Shown piece by piece: positions 1 to 9,631 of a stretch of DNA of 64,000 bases. The notes below the pieces were generated by a model, which saw only the letters and a list, made by a program, of their open reading frames with translations, searched no databases and was not told where the DNA came from. The stretch lies in the NCBI RefSeq assembly GCF_002266285.1, contig NZ_NPMS01000001.1, positions 62,001 to 126,000 of the forward strand, written 5' to 3'. A program made the position numbers and the translations under genes. Position 1 is the stretch's first letter. The number at the start of each line of letters is the position of its first letter. Source of the DNA: Virgibacillus indicus (lineage in GTDB: Bacteria; Bacillota; Bacilli; Bacillales; Amphibacillaceae).

Positions 1-1
1 G

Positions 2-1918
2 TTAATTAATAAACTTAAAGTATATTTCGACTTTACCAAGGATTTGAAATACCTTAATTGGATACAGGAATTAAAAAACATGACAATTGGCACAATCCAT
101 GCTTTTGCTGAAAGAATTCTTCACTTAAACAAAGAAATGCTGTTTGAATATAGGGAAGTACATATCAGTCAGTTCAGATATAAAAGAAGAAAAATAATAG
201 AAGAGGTAATAGACGATTTTAATTTGAATTATCCCGATCTGTTTAGGAAATTTAAATATATTGAACAATACCGGATTATTCAATCAGTAGAAAATATAAT
301 TGATCAAATTAGCAATTTCTCTATACCTGTGGAGAGAATTGTTCAAATGAACTTTGGTAAATCAGAAGATGATTCTCATATATTATACGATATATTAGTA
401 AAAGAAACTTGTATGCGTTTAGAGGACTACAAAAATGATTCTAATTCTATGGATGTCAATGATTTAATAATTGCTCTGGATAGAGTTATGAATAGAGAAG
501 AAAATTATATCATTCCATTTAAATATCTTTTTATTGATGAATTTCAGGATACAGACCGGATTCAGACAAAGTTTTTTGCATATTTGGCAAACCGCTTTTC
601 TCTATATCTATTTGTGGTAGGAGATGTGAAACAGAGTATTTATCGATTTAGGGGAGCTGATTACACCGCTTTTCGACAACTAGCCAGCCAGACTGTGATT
701 CCTCAAGAGTATTTTTTACAAAAAAATTATCGTACTGATACTAAACTTCTAAACAATTTAAATAGTATTTTTGCAGTTTGGCCAAAGTACGTTGATGCCT
801 TCAGGTTCAACGACACAGATCAACTATTAAGTGGATTTGATTCAAAAGAATCGGATGAAACCAATTTTATCAGTAAAAAATTTCAAACAAGTATTGGCCG
901 AGTAAATTTTCTCAAAGAAATTGAAAATACGGATACAGCAGTATTGTTAAGGACAAATAAAGAAGTAACTGACTTCTCTATTTTTTGTGAAGAAAATAAT
1001 ATTTTTCACAGTTCTGAGCAGGATGGTAATTTTTATCGATCGGTTCCGGTGAGAGAATTTTACCAGTTATTGAGAAGGTTCACACGTCCAAATAACTGGA
1101 AAAATAGATACACATTACACTTATCCTCATATGGTGATAGGGTTCTTGAAATAGAAAAGCTTCTAGCTGATTTTTCAACGGAAAAAACCTCTCACAATTT
1201 ATTAATGGAGTTAGATACGAAGTTTAGCAATTTCGAAGAACGATTTAATAGAATGTCACCATTTAAAGTGTTTCAAGAAATAATTGAAAATGTGGATCCC
1301 GCGACTGTATATGCACAAAGATTTTCTGTCAATAAGAGTGAGAAAAACCAGTATACTGATAAGCAAGTGAAACTTTTAAGACTTGAATATCAAATGAATT
1401 TAAATCAACTGTTGTATCAGTTGAAGAAAGAATTGAAAGACAATATACCAAGCTTGTTTAAGATTGAAAAATTATTATCAATTAAAATGCAGACAGATAA
1501 AACAATGTCAACAATTCATGAAGTTGATCCAGATATCAATAGATTATCAATAATGACAGTCCATAAAGCAAAAGGGCTTGAGTTTGATCAAGTTTACTTA
1601 CCTGAAACAAAAAAACTCTTTATAAGTTCCATTCAAACAGATGTAATTGTGAATCAGGATTCTATTGGTTATAAAGCTTATATCAATAAAGGGAAAACTT
1701 ACACAAATGATATATATAAGAAATTGAACAAAGAAGAACGGCTAGAAAATATCGGAGAAGAAACAAGACTATTGTATGTTGCTTTAACCCGTGCAAAGAA
1801 AGCAATATTTGCAGAGGCACCTATTGAGACAAATAGTCATACTGTTAAAAATTGGAGTGATTTAATTGCAAAAGGATTCTCAGAAACCTCAAGTTACGAA
1901 ACCTTATTTTCCGATTAA
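2..1918 (+). CDS. AddA/UvrD-like SF1A helicase, 5' end outside window
   Basis: ATP-dependent 3'-5' helicase of the UvrD/AddA superfamily, expected to unwind DNA with its AddB-like neighbour. The frame is open from base 2 with no start, so the Walker A region lies upstream of the window. Visible motifs in order are GTIHAFAERIL (Ib-like), LFIDEFQDT (Walker B), GDVKQSIYRFRGA (III), NYRTD (IV), TVHKAKGLEFD (V) and RLLYVALTRAK (VI). The protein ends about 25 residues after motif VI, so the C-terminal RecB-type nuclease domain of true AddA is missing. It overlaps the next gene by 53 bases, indicating translational coupling. The motifs make the family secure; a role in phage defence is inferred from the neighbours. 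Confidence 0.9.
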   Translation, partial: LINKLKVYFDFTKDLKYLNWIQELKNMTIGTIHAFAERILHLNKEMLFEYREVHISQFRYKRRKIIEEVIDDFNLNYPDLFRKFKYIEQYRIIQSVENIIDQISNFSIPVERIVQMNFGKSEDDSHILYDILVKETCMRLEDYKNDSNSMDVNDLIIALDRVMNREENYIIPFKYLFIDEFQDTDRIQTKFFAYLANRFSLYLFVVGDVKQSIYRFRGADYTAFRQLASQTVIPQEYFLQKNYRTDTKLLNNLNSIFAVWPKYVDAFRFNDTDQLLSGFDSKESDETNFISKKFQTSIGRVNFLKEIENTDTAVLLRTNKEVTDFSIFCEENNIFHSSEQDGNFYRSVPVREFYQLLRRFTRPNNWKNRYTLHLSSYGDRVLEIEKLLADFSTEKTSHNLLMELDTKFSNFEERFNRMSPFKVFQEIIENVDPATVYAQRFSVNKSEKNQYTDKQVKLLRLEYQMNLNQLLYQLKKELKDNIPSLFKIEKLLSIKMQTDKTMSTIHEVDPDINRLSIMTVHKAKGLEFDQVYLPETKKLFISSIQTDVIVNQDSIGYKAYINKGKTYTNDIYKKLNKEERLENIGEETRLLYVALTRAKKAIFAEAPIETNSHTVKNWSDLIAKGFSETSSYETLFSD

Positions 1919-4388
1919 ATCGTATGCTTCCCTGAGAAAGTTTTTAAATCGTATAGAACATAACCATAAAGAAATTCATATATTTGGTACCAGCGGCTTA
2001 GCTAACCTTGCAACAAAGGAATCACGAATATCATCTATGAGTATAGATGAATTATTTCGGAGTTTATTCCCAAATTTTCGAACTGCCAGGATTCAGATTT
2101 ATTTACAGTCTGAGTGCAGAAAGATAATCAATAAAGGCAATTTTGATAATGAGAAATATCTACTGAATCGTTTAGACTCTATTGTCAGAGATTATTATTT
2201 ATTGGCTGATTTAGGGTTAACTAAAATAAATTCTTCTTTTACTGATTCAAGAAAAAATGAAGTAATGTCTATAATAAATGAAATGCTAAAGAAAAAGATA
2301 ACTATGGAATACTTCTATAGAAAAGAGGAATATACAAAAACAAACATTTCCAAGAAAATGATAGCCCATTCTAATCTGCAAAAAATAATTTTTTATGAGA
2401 TTGAATATTTGAATTTTGGAAGAATGAATTTTATTCATTGGTTAAAATCAAAAGGGTTTATAGTTGAATTCCGGATTCCATATAAAATTGAATTTTCAAA
2501 TACTTTCACATTTTGGGAACAAGTTTATAGTGTAGTAACTAATTATTCCAGTCTTTCCTCTGATGCAAATGAAAATTTTCCTGGTGGCAACCGATTTGGC
2601 TTTTTTATGCAAAATAATGATTTGCCTGTTCAGGAACGGAACGATGTTAGCATTTTAGAGTTTGAATCACCACATGATTTCGCAAATTATTATGAGAATA
2701 ATCCAGATAAATTTGTTTCAGTAGATACTGATGAAGTGCTTCCCATTATTGAACATGAAAAATCTCCAATGTATGAGAATGGGGTAGGGAAATTCATTTA
2801 TTATATTCAATTTTGCAGTATCGAGGAAGGTAATCTAAAGTTAAGCTTTGAAACATTAATTGAACTGATTACCAGCAGTTGGGTGAAAACAAAAAATATA
2901 AGTGGCCAAAAAGCTCTTTCCCTGATGATGGATCTTCAGGAATATATGAGTGGTACAAGTAGCATAGAAGAAATAAAAGAAAGATTAAACCGATTAGTAG
3001 AACTAGATTTGATATCCAGAAGTTTTGATAAGGAAAATCAGGAAGATGTGGGCAGAAATCGTTTGAAAAGATATATGTTGAATCCATTCCGAACATTTTC
3101 TTTTGTTAATCAGGATAGATATCTGATAACCATTAACCAATTAATTGAACTAGTTAATATTGTAGAAAAAAAATGCAGGCTACTAATTTCTGAGGAAAAT
3201 GATTTAGTTAACGTTAATAATTATTTCAGTTTGTGGAAGGAAGTATTGGGTAAAGAAATAGATGAATCGGATGTAAAAGAGTTTTGGAATAATGTGTTTA
3301 ATGTTGAACATCCTTCCGACTGGGAATTTACTATCCATGAGTTATTGCAATTGATTTATTTAAATGCAGAATCTAATTTTGATAAAGACACAAAGCTTCT
3401 CTCGCTTCCGTCAATTCAGCAAAAAATTATACAATCCAGTAATTCAACAAAATTGCATCTAACTAATTTAACACAAATGAATTTTCCCGAAAGTCACCAA
3501 GCGGTTATATCGGAAATTTTTACTTATACTGATTTTAAAAACTGTATCCATTCGGCCTCGTTGAATACTTCAGATCTTCTGCATTCTTTGTGGACAGATT
3601 ATGAGGTTAGTAATAATTTTGAAAAACTGGGAGTATACCAGATTTATAATGTACTTGAAAACCATCAGGGACCAGTTATATTTAGCTGGATAAAACACTT
3701 GCAAAAAGATGGATTTAGAAATATTTTTCTTGATATATTGGCAGATTTATATACCGATGGAGAAATAGTGGAGTGTAAAGCGAGCAATGATGGTTATAAA
3801 GACAAATTAAAAGATATCACTCCTAATTTGAAAACTACTATAAATTTAGATGGTTTAAAGGGGAAAATTGCAGGCTTATTTTGGTTGGATCATGATTTTT
3901 GTTCGAAGAAATTTTTGCTTTCAACAGTTATTGAACAACAGCCTGTCTATGAATCAGACTATCACCAATCATTTCTTTTTAGCAAGATTGGCAAGTTATT
4001 TTCATATTCAAAATCGGAAAGAGAAGAATTTAAAGAATTAGTTTATCCTTTATTTCCACATTGGACTTATACAAAAAAGGATAACTTGATTGACTTGGAA
4101 TATAAAACTAGCTTAAGACGGTATAAAACCTATGAGAACATCTCCTTTCCTAAGGAAATGAAGAGTCTGCAAATTTTAAGGAGTGTATATAGGGAAAATC
4201 GCCGCACGAAAGCAAGAAACCAATATCGGAAAGATAAAATGTTCAATGATAAGGAATTGATTAAACAGCTTTCAGAAAACGTAAATAAGTATCATATAAA
4301 AGCAGAACCAGGAAACCATTGCAAAATGTGTCCACATTTGAATAATTGTACGGAAGGAATGTATGCCATTGACAACATCATTAACTAG
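1866..4388 (+). CDS. AddB-like PD-(D/E)XK nuclease with C-terminal Cys cluster
   Basis: 840-residue protein resembling the AddB/RexB partner of AddAB exonucleases, though diverged and shorter than AddB (about 1,160). The C-terminus has CKMC then C six residues on (C819, C822, C828), the spacing that closes the iron-sulfur staple of AddB and Cas4 nucleases. About 185 residues upstream, LADLYTDGEIVECKAS (E636-C-K638) is a candidate nuclease D...ExK motif. No Walker A is seen near the N-terminus. The TTG start is supported by GGAG at 1854-1857, eight bases upstream, and lies inside the helicase gene, so the two proteins are probably made together. It overlaps the following UvrD-like gene by 26 bases. 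Nuclease activity is inferred from layout and motifs. Confidence 0.7.
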   Translation: MQKDSQKPQVTKPYFPIKSYASLRKFLNRIEHNHKEIHIFGTSGLANLATKESRISSMSIDELFRSLFPNFRTARIQIYLQSECRKIINKGNFDNEKYLLNRLDSIVRDYYLLADLGLTKINSSFTDSRKNEVMSIINEMLKKKITMEYFYRKEEYTKTNISKKMIAHSNLQKIIFYEIEYLNFGRMNFIHWLKSKGFIVEFRIPYKIEFSNTFTFWEQVYSVVTNYSSLSSDANENFPGGNRFGFFMQNNDLPVQERNDVSILEFESPHDFANYYENNPDKFVSVDTDEVLPIIEHEKSPMYENGVGKFIYYIQFCSIEEGNLKLSFETLIELITSSWVKTKNISGQKALSLMMDLQEYMSGTSSIEEIKERLNRLVELDLISRSFDKENQEDVGRNRLKRYMLNPFRTFSFVNQDRYLITINQLIELVNIVEKKCRLLISEENDLVNVNNYFSLWKEVLGKEIDESDVKEFWNNVFNVEHPSDWEFTIHELLQLIYLNAESNFDKDTKLLSLPSIQQKIIQSSNSTKLHLTNLTQMNFPESHQAVISEIFTYTDFKNCIHSASLNTSDLLHSLWTDYEVSNNFEKLGVYQIYNVLENHQGPVIFSWIKHLQKDGFRNIFLDILADLYTDGEIVECKASNDGYKDKLKDITPNLKTTINLDGLKGKIAGLFWLDHDFCSKKFLLSTVIEQQPVYESDYHQSFLFSKIGKLFSYSKSEREEFKELVYPLFPHWTYTKKDNLIDLEYKTSLRRYKTYENISFPKEMKSLQILRSVYRENRRTKARNQYRKDKMFNDKELIKQLSENVNKYHIKAEPGNHCKMCPHLNNCTEGMYAIDNIIN

Positions 4389-6048
4389 TCGCAAAGAAAA
4401 ATTGGAATATTTCGGCCAACGGTATGCGCGGAAATGGAAGAATTATTTTTCTCTGGATGGATTGATTCCTGGTATACAACCTACCAACGAACAAAAACAG
4501 GTTGTTCAATCAAGTGAAAAACAATTAGTTATCAGAGGTTCAGCAGGCAGTGGGAAGAGCCTTATGCTTGCATACAGATTAATAAAAATGATGGAGCAGG
4601 CTGAAACTCCACAAAAAATCTTGTACGTCACTTTCAACCAAACATTAATACAGGATACAAGAAAGAGGTTGGAGCTATCGGACAAATATAACCAATTGAG
4701 TGGAAAACATCAGGTTAAATTAACAACTTATCATGATTTAGTTCGTAATATATTAATGCATGAATGTGGTTTTCCTGAGATAAATCGCCTTAGAATGAAT
4801 CAATCTGCAATTCGTGATCATGAAGCTCTAATTGAAGCAAGAATTAAGGTGGTTCAAACAAGATTTGAAGAATCGGGTGATATTCAAAATTATGAGCCAC
4901 TTTTTAAAACACATACAGCAAGGTTTCTAATGGAAGAATTTTTTTGGATGAAAGCTAATGGACTTACCTCAAAAGAAGAATATTTCAAGAAAGAAAGAAC
5001 GGGAAGAGGACATAGTCCAAATGTGACAAGAAAACAAAGACCCACTATTTTTTATTTATTTGAAGAATATAATAACTTCATGAAGACAAATTTTAAAGTT
5101 CCTTTGCTAGACATGGAAGATTATGCTCTATATTTGCTAAATGAATTAACCATCAATCCTAGGGCTAATTTCAAGTTTGACCATATTCTTGTAGACGAAT
5201 TTCAGGATTTGCAGCCAATGCAGATAAAAAGCTTGGTTGCATTAGCTAAAGATTCTATTACATTGGTCGGGGATGACAAACAACGGATTTACAAAAGAAC
5301 GCCTGTATCCTACAGGGAAATCAACTTAAAAATGACTCGACGCACCAATCAAAAGTTATCAAAGAATTTCCGTTCCACCAAGCAAATTATGGACTTGGCA
5401 AGTGCGATTGAATTTACAGATGTAGAAAATGTTCGAGAAGATGATCAGGACTTTTTCAGAGAAGGTGATAGACCTAAAATCAGGCATTTCTCCACTGAGA
5501 ATCGGATGGCGAATGAAATTATTAGAAATATCAAAGCCGTTCACAGAAGTAATCCAGATAAGACAATCGCGATAATACATCGTTACACTAAAGAAGAACT
5601 GCATCAATATGGGACATTAAAAGATGTGCTAGACAGGGAATTTAATGTTATTGGAATTGAAAAATACGGGTCGAAATTCGATTATACTAAGATTAAAAAA
5701 CCGATTTTCTTTACTGATCCATTTGAAATAAAAGGTTTGGAGTTTGATTATGTATTTTTAATCCATTTTGATAGGAATCATTATCCATCTCAACAAAGGA
5801 TTGAGAACTTGAATAAAAAATATGGTGGTCAAAAATGGACTGATAGTAATTATGTGAAAGATTTTGATGAAATATTTAATGATGAGAAAAAGGTTTTGTA
5901 TGTTGCATGTTCCAGGGCCAAGCATGAATTGAATATTTATTATGCTGCAGCAGAGCAGATTCAAATATCACAGTTTATTAGGGAGTTTAATATTAAGGAC
6001 TATGATAGTAATTTTAATAAGAAGAAGTATCAAAAAAATAGAATCTAA
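4363..6048 (+). CDS. Complete UvrD-like SF1A helicase
   Basis: 561-residue helicase with the full SF1A set: Walker A GSAGSGKS (59-66), DEFQDLQ (278-284), GDDKQRIYK, NFRST, EIKGLEFDYVFL and LYVACSRAK near residue 520. It is compact, lacking the large 1B/2B insertions and any obvious nuclease domain. Third gene of an overlapping operon; its ATG lies 26 bases inside the AddB-like gene with GGAAGGA just upstream. Two SF1 helicases around one Cys-cluster nuclease is not the standard AddAB layout. A partner or loader role in a DNA-degrading complex is inferred; a separate repair helicase is the alternative. No strong terminator was found in the 221 bases after it. Confidence 0.88.
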   Translation: MPLTTSLTSRKEKLEYFGQRYARKWKNYFSLDGLIPGIQPTNEQKQVVQSSEKQLVIRGSAGSGKSLMLAYRLIKMMEQAETPQKILYVTFNQTLIQDTRKRLELSDKYNQLSGKHQVKLTTYHDLVRNILMHECGFPEINRLRMNQSAIRDHEALIEARIKVVQTRFEESGDIQNYEPLFKTHTARFLMEEFFWMKANGLTSKEEYFKKERTGRGHSPNVTRKQRPTIFYLFEEYNNFMKTNFKVPLLDMEDYALYLLNELTINPRANFKFDHILVDEFQDLQPMQIKSLVALAKDSITLVGDDKQRIYKRTPVSYREINLKMTRRTNQKLSKNFRSTKQIMDLASAIEFTDVENVREDDQDFFREGDRPKIRHFSTENRMANEIIRNIKAVHRSNPDKTIAIIHRYTKEELHQYGTLKDVLDREFNVIGIEKYGSKFDYTKIKKPIFFTDPFEIKGLEFDYVFLIHFDRNHYPSQQRIENLNKKYGGQKWTDSNYVKDFDEIFNDEKKVLYVACSRAKHELNIYYAAAEQIQISQFIREFNIKDYDSNFNKKKYQKNRI

Positions 6049-6269
6049 AAAGGGTGGTGTAACTTGTTAGGGAGTGGGAAGTTTAGAAGAGCTTACTGTT
6101 AAAGGCATTTAATAAATGTAATTTGGCAACTTTCAGTAGTGTTTCAGTCAGAATGACTATTGTCGTTGCCATTCATGTACCAATCAATCTCTATTGCAGG
6201 AAAAGTTTTAATATCAACATACATTCCTGTATAATTAATTATCAAAGTAATTTATAGGTGGCGAAGTAA

Positions 6270-6662
6270 TTGAAGAAAAAGAATATATACGTAGTTGGTG
6301 CTGTTATTGTTAATGATGACATGATTCTTTGTGCGCAAAGAGGGAATACAAAAACACTTTCTCACAAATGGGAGTTTCCAGGAGGGAAGGTCGAACAAGG
6401 TGAGACTGAAAGAGCAGCTTTAAAGCGAGAGATTGAAGAAGAAATGGAGTGTCATATAGAAGTAGGAAGGCAAGTTGATCATACAGTTTACGAATATGAC
6501 TTCGGGATCGTGCATTTAACTACTTTTTATTGCATTTTAATCGAAGGAGAACCAGTTTTAACTGAACATCAATCAATCAAATGGTTGCATAGAGAAGAGC
6601 TTACAACACTCGACTGGGCTCCCGCAGACATTCCTGCTGTAGAGAAGTTGGCAAATGGTTAA
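6270..6662 (+). CDS. NUDIX nucleotide pyrophosphohydrolase (MutT/NudG-like)
   Basis: 130-residue NUDIX hydrolase, predicted to cleave (oxidised or modified) nucleoside triphosphates to the monophosphate and pyrophosphate. The NUDIX box begins at GGKVEQGE (38-45) and continues REIEEEME (53-60), so the catalytic REUxEE core is intact; the usual Gly after EExx is Glu. The N-terminus (VVGAVIVNDDMILCAQR) is typical of the CTP/8-oxo-dGTP group. The TTG start has AGGTGG ten bases upstream. It sits 39 bases before the PLD-helicase and is probably co-transcribed with it. The pairing mirrors the MazG-like gene coupled to the opposing PLD-helicase, suggesting a role in the same system rather than housekeeping. 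Confidence 0.85.
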   Translation: MKKKNIYVVGAVIVNDDMILCAQRGNTKTLSHKWEFPGGKVEQGETERAALKREIEEEMECHIEVGRQVDHTVYEYDFGIVHLTTFYCILIEGEPVLTEHQSIKWLHREELTTLDWAPADIPAVEKLANG

Positions 6663-6701
6663 CATGTAAAGGAAAATAATTTATTTTTGTGTGGTGATTT
6701 G

Positions 6702-9593
6702 ATGGAAAATTTTCTTAGAGACCTGGAGGATTCCTTACATAAAGGCTTTATAGATCAAAGCTATGGGAAGTCAGAGACATATAAACCAAGACTCTTAGTG
6801 AATAATATAAGAGAGAATGAGGATGTCTTAACATCTATAGTCGAAGAACTTGATCATTGTAATTCATTTATATTTTCTGTTGCTTTTATTACGGAAAGTG
6901 GACTTGCTACATTAAAATCTCATTTGCTTGATTTAAAACTAAAAGGGATTCGAGGACGAATATTGACCTCTACTTTTTTAAATTTCAATCAGCCAAAGGT
7001 TTTTAAAGAATTATTGAAGATTACTAACGTGGACGTAAGATTAACAGATTTGAAAGGTTTTCATTCGAAAGGATATATATTCGAACATGATAAATACTTT
7101 TCTTTAATCGTTGGGAGTTCAAATCTTACAGCTCAGGCTTTGAAGGTAAATTATGAGTGGAATGTGAAGCTAACGTCACACGAAGATGGGGAGGTAATAT
7201 CTCATTTTAAAAGACAATTTGAAGAAGTGTGGGAAGAGTCAAGTCAATTAACCAATAAGTGGATCGAATCTTATGAAAAAGAATATAAACCATTCGATTA
7301 TCGAGCAACTACTAAGGTGTTAGAATTACCAAAAGAATATGAAGTTAATCCTGTAGAGACGGCTTTAAGTATAAAACCAAATAAAATGCAAGAAGCAGCA
7401 TTAAAGCAAATACAACTTGTTAGGGATGCTAACCATGATAAAGGGCTTGTCATATCAGCAACTGGGACTGGGAAAACATATTTATCGGCATTTGATGTAC
7501 GCCGAGTAGCACCTAAACGCATGTTATTTGTGGTTCATCGTGAGCAAATTTTACATAAAGCAAAGGCCGACTTTCAACGTATTTTGGGAGGGCTAGAAAG
7601 AGAGTTTGGAATATTTTCCGGTTCGATTAAGCAAAAAGAGGCCAAATATTTATTTACAACTATACAAACCATTTCAAAACAAGAAACCCTACAACAATTT
7701 AACCCAGAAGAATTTGAGTATATATTAATTGATGAAGTACATAAAGCAGGTGCTGCCTCGTATTTAAGAGTTCTAGATTATTTCAAACCGAATTTCTTGC
7801 TCGGAATGACTGCAACACCAGAACGTACAGATGATTTTAATATCTATGAGTTGTTTGATTATAATATCGCTTACGAAATTCGATTGCAAGAAGCATTAGA
7901 AGAAGATATGCTCTGTCCATTTCATTATTTTGGTGTAACCGATTTTGAGTATGATGGAGAAATAATTGATGATTCTACCATGCTATCCAAATTAGTTACA
8001 GACGAACGTGTAAATCATATTATTGATAAGATTAATTACTATGGCCATTCAGGTGATTCTGTAAAAGGGTTAATGTTCTGTAGTCGAAAAGATGAGGCTA
8101 TTAAACTATCAGCTGCTCTGAATGATAGGAATTTTCGATCGGTTGCCTTAACCGGGGATAACTCTCAAGAGGAGCGTATGTATCAAGTTGATCGCTTAGA
8201 GAACGGTGCATTGGATTATATTATAACCGTGGATATTTTTAATGAAGGTATTGATATTCCAAGTGTAAATCAGGTAGTCATGTTAAGACAGACCCAATCA
8301 AGTATCATATTTATTCAACAATTAGGTCGTGGACTTCGTAAGCATGATACAAAGGATTTCGTTACAATCATTGATTTTATTGGTAACTATAAAAATAATT
8401 ATATGATCCCTATGGCTCTTTCTGGTGACAAATCGCAGAATAAAGATAATATTCGTAGGAAGGCAACAGAAACTAGCTATATTAAGGGAGTATCTACAGT
8501 TAATTTTGAAGAAGTAGCTAAGAAACAAATATTCAAATCAATAAATGCTAGCAATTTGACGGCAATAAAGATATTTAAAGATGCATTTCTGGAATTGAAA
8601 AATCGGTTTGGCAGAATGCCACTTTTATATGATTTTATATCGAATCATTCGATTGATCCAGTAGTAATTGCAGGTAAATTTAAAAATTATTTTGCTTTTC
8701 TGCAGAAAATGAAAGAAGATATTCCAGCAATAAATGTTTATGAAAATAGCATTTTAACGATGCTTTCTTTAGAAGTCTTGGATGGTAAACGTAGACATGA
8801 ACATATTTTACTTGAAATGTTACTAGATAAAAATTCAGTATCATATGACGAATATTTATCTAGATTACAAATATCTGACTGTATTGTTGATGAAAATACT
8901 ATAGAATCTGTACATCGAATGTTTAATTTATCATTTTTTACTCAAACAGATCAAAAGAAATATGGGAATGATCCAATTATTGTATTGAATACGGACAACA
9001 TTTATATGTTTAATGCTAGAATACAGAAGAGCTTGCTCTCAAATCCTTTTTTTAAGACGTTGGTTATAGATGTGGTAAAAAGTGCAAAACAAAGGAATGA
9101 AAAGTACCAAGCGTCAAAACCGCTTACTCGGTATGCGAAATACACGAGAAAAGATGCCTGTAAGTTTTTAAATTGGAAAAACGATGAAAGTTCAACAATG
9201 TATGGATATAAACCTAAACATCAAACGTGTCCTATATTTGTTACTTATCATAAAAATGAAGAAGTAGAATCAAGTGTAGATTATGGTGACGAATTTATCA
9301 GCCCACAGGTTTTTAAATGGTATACACGTAGCAACAGGACATTGGATTCAAATGAAGTTAAAAAAATTATTTATGCAAAAGAAAATAACATAGATCTTCA
9401 TTTATTTATAAAGAAAGATGATGATGAAGGCAGCGGTTTTTATTATTTAGGGGAAGCTTCTCCTGTTAAGGATACTGTTGAACAGGATAAAATGTTAGAT
9501 AAAAAAGGGAAGCAAATACCAGTGGTTCATATGAATATGATTTTGGAACAACCTATTGATAATAAGCTCTATAATTATATTGTGAATGAATAA
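6702..9593 (+). CDS. PLD nuclease-SF2 helicase-DUF3427 fusion
   Basis: 963 residues in three modules. The N-terminal phospholipase-D-type nuclease half has H121-S-K123 followed by GSSN (138-141). The DEAD/DEAH SF2 helicase has Walker A ATGTGKT (253-259), DEVH (344-347), GMTATPERTD, and VDIFNEGIDIPS...QQLGRGLRKH (V/VI). The C-terminal DUF3427 region (about 810-960) includes YTRKDACKFLNW and FKWYTRSNR. Each PLD domain has one HKD-like half, so a dimer would be needed for a full active site. ATG 6702 is preferred over the in-frame TTG at 6687 because GGTG precedes it at better spacing, though both are possible. Family members are common in bacterial restriction/defence contexts; the function here is inferred from architecture and island context. 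Confidence 0.88.
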   Translation: MENFLRDLEDSLHKGFIDQSYGKSETYKPRLLVNNIRENEDVLTSIVEELDHCNSFIFSVAFITESGLATLKSHLLDLKLKGIRGRILTSTFLNFNQPKVFKELLKITNVDVRLTDLKGFHSKGYIFEHDKYFSLIVGSSNLTAQALKVNYEWNVKLTSHEDGEVISHFKRQFEEVWEESSQLTNKWIESYEKEYKPFDYRATTKVLELPKEYEVNPVETALSIKPNKMQEAALKQIQLVRDANHDKGLVISATGTGKTYLSAFDVRRVAPKRMLFVVHREQILHKAKADFQRILGGLEREFGIFSGSIKQKEAKYLFTTIQTISKQETLQQFNPEEFEYILIDEVHKAGAASYLRVLDYFKPNFLLGMTATPERTDDFNIYELFDYNIAYEIRLQEALEEDMLCPFHYFGVTDFEYDGEIIDDSTMLSKLVTDERVNHIIDKINYYGHSGDSVKGLMFCSRKDEAIKLSAALNDRNFRSVALTGDNSQEERMYQVDRLENGALDYIITVDIFNEGIDIPSVNQVVMLRQTQSSIIFIQQLGRGLRKHDTKDFVTIIDFIGNYKNNYMIPMALSGDKSQNKDNIRRKATETSYIKGVSTVNFEEVAKKQIFKSINASNLTAIKIFKDAFLELKNRFGRMPLLYDFISNHSIDPVVIAGKFKNYFAFLQKMKEDIPAINVYENSILTMLSLEVLDGKRRHEHILLEMLLDKNSVSYDEYLSRLQISDCIVDENTIESVHRMFNLSFFTQTDQKKYGNDPIIVLNTDNIYMFNARIQKSLLSNPFFKTLVIDVVKSAKQRNEKYQASKPLTRYAKYTRKDACKFLNWKNDESSTMYGYKPKHQTCPIFVTYHKNEEVESSVDYGDEFISPQVFKWYTRSNRTLDSNEVKKIIYAKENNIDLHLFIKKDDDEGSGFYYLGEASPVKDTVEQDKMLDKKGKQIPVVHMNMILEQPIDNKLYNYIVNE

Positions 9594-9600
9594 TAAATAA

Positions 9601-9631
9601 AGGGTAAGGGTGATAAGTCACCCCTTGCCCT
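9601..9631. terminator. Bidirectional hairpin between convergent PLD-helicase genes
   Basis: GGGTAAGGG...CCCCTTGCCC forms a strong stem in the 24-base gap and overlaps the last codons of the minus-strand helicase. It can stop transcription from both converging genes; the U-tracts are short, so efficiency is uncertain. Confidence 0.6.
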
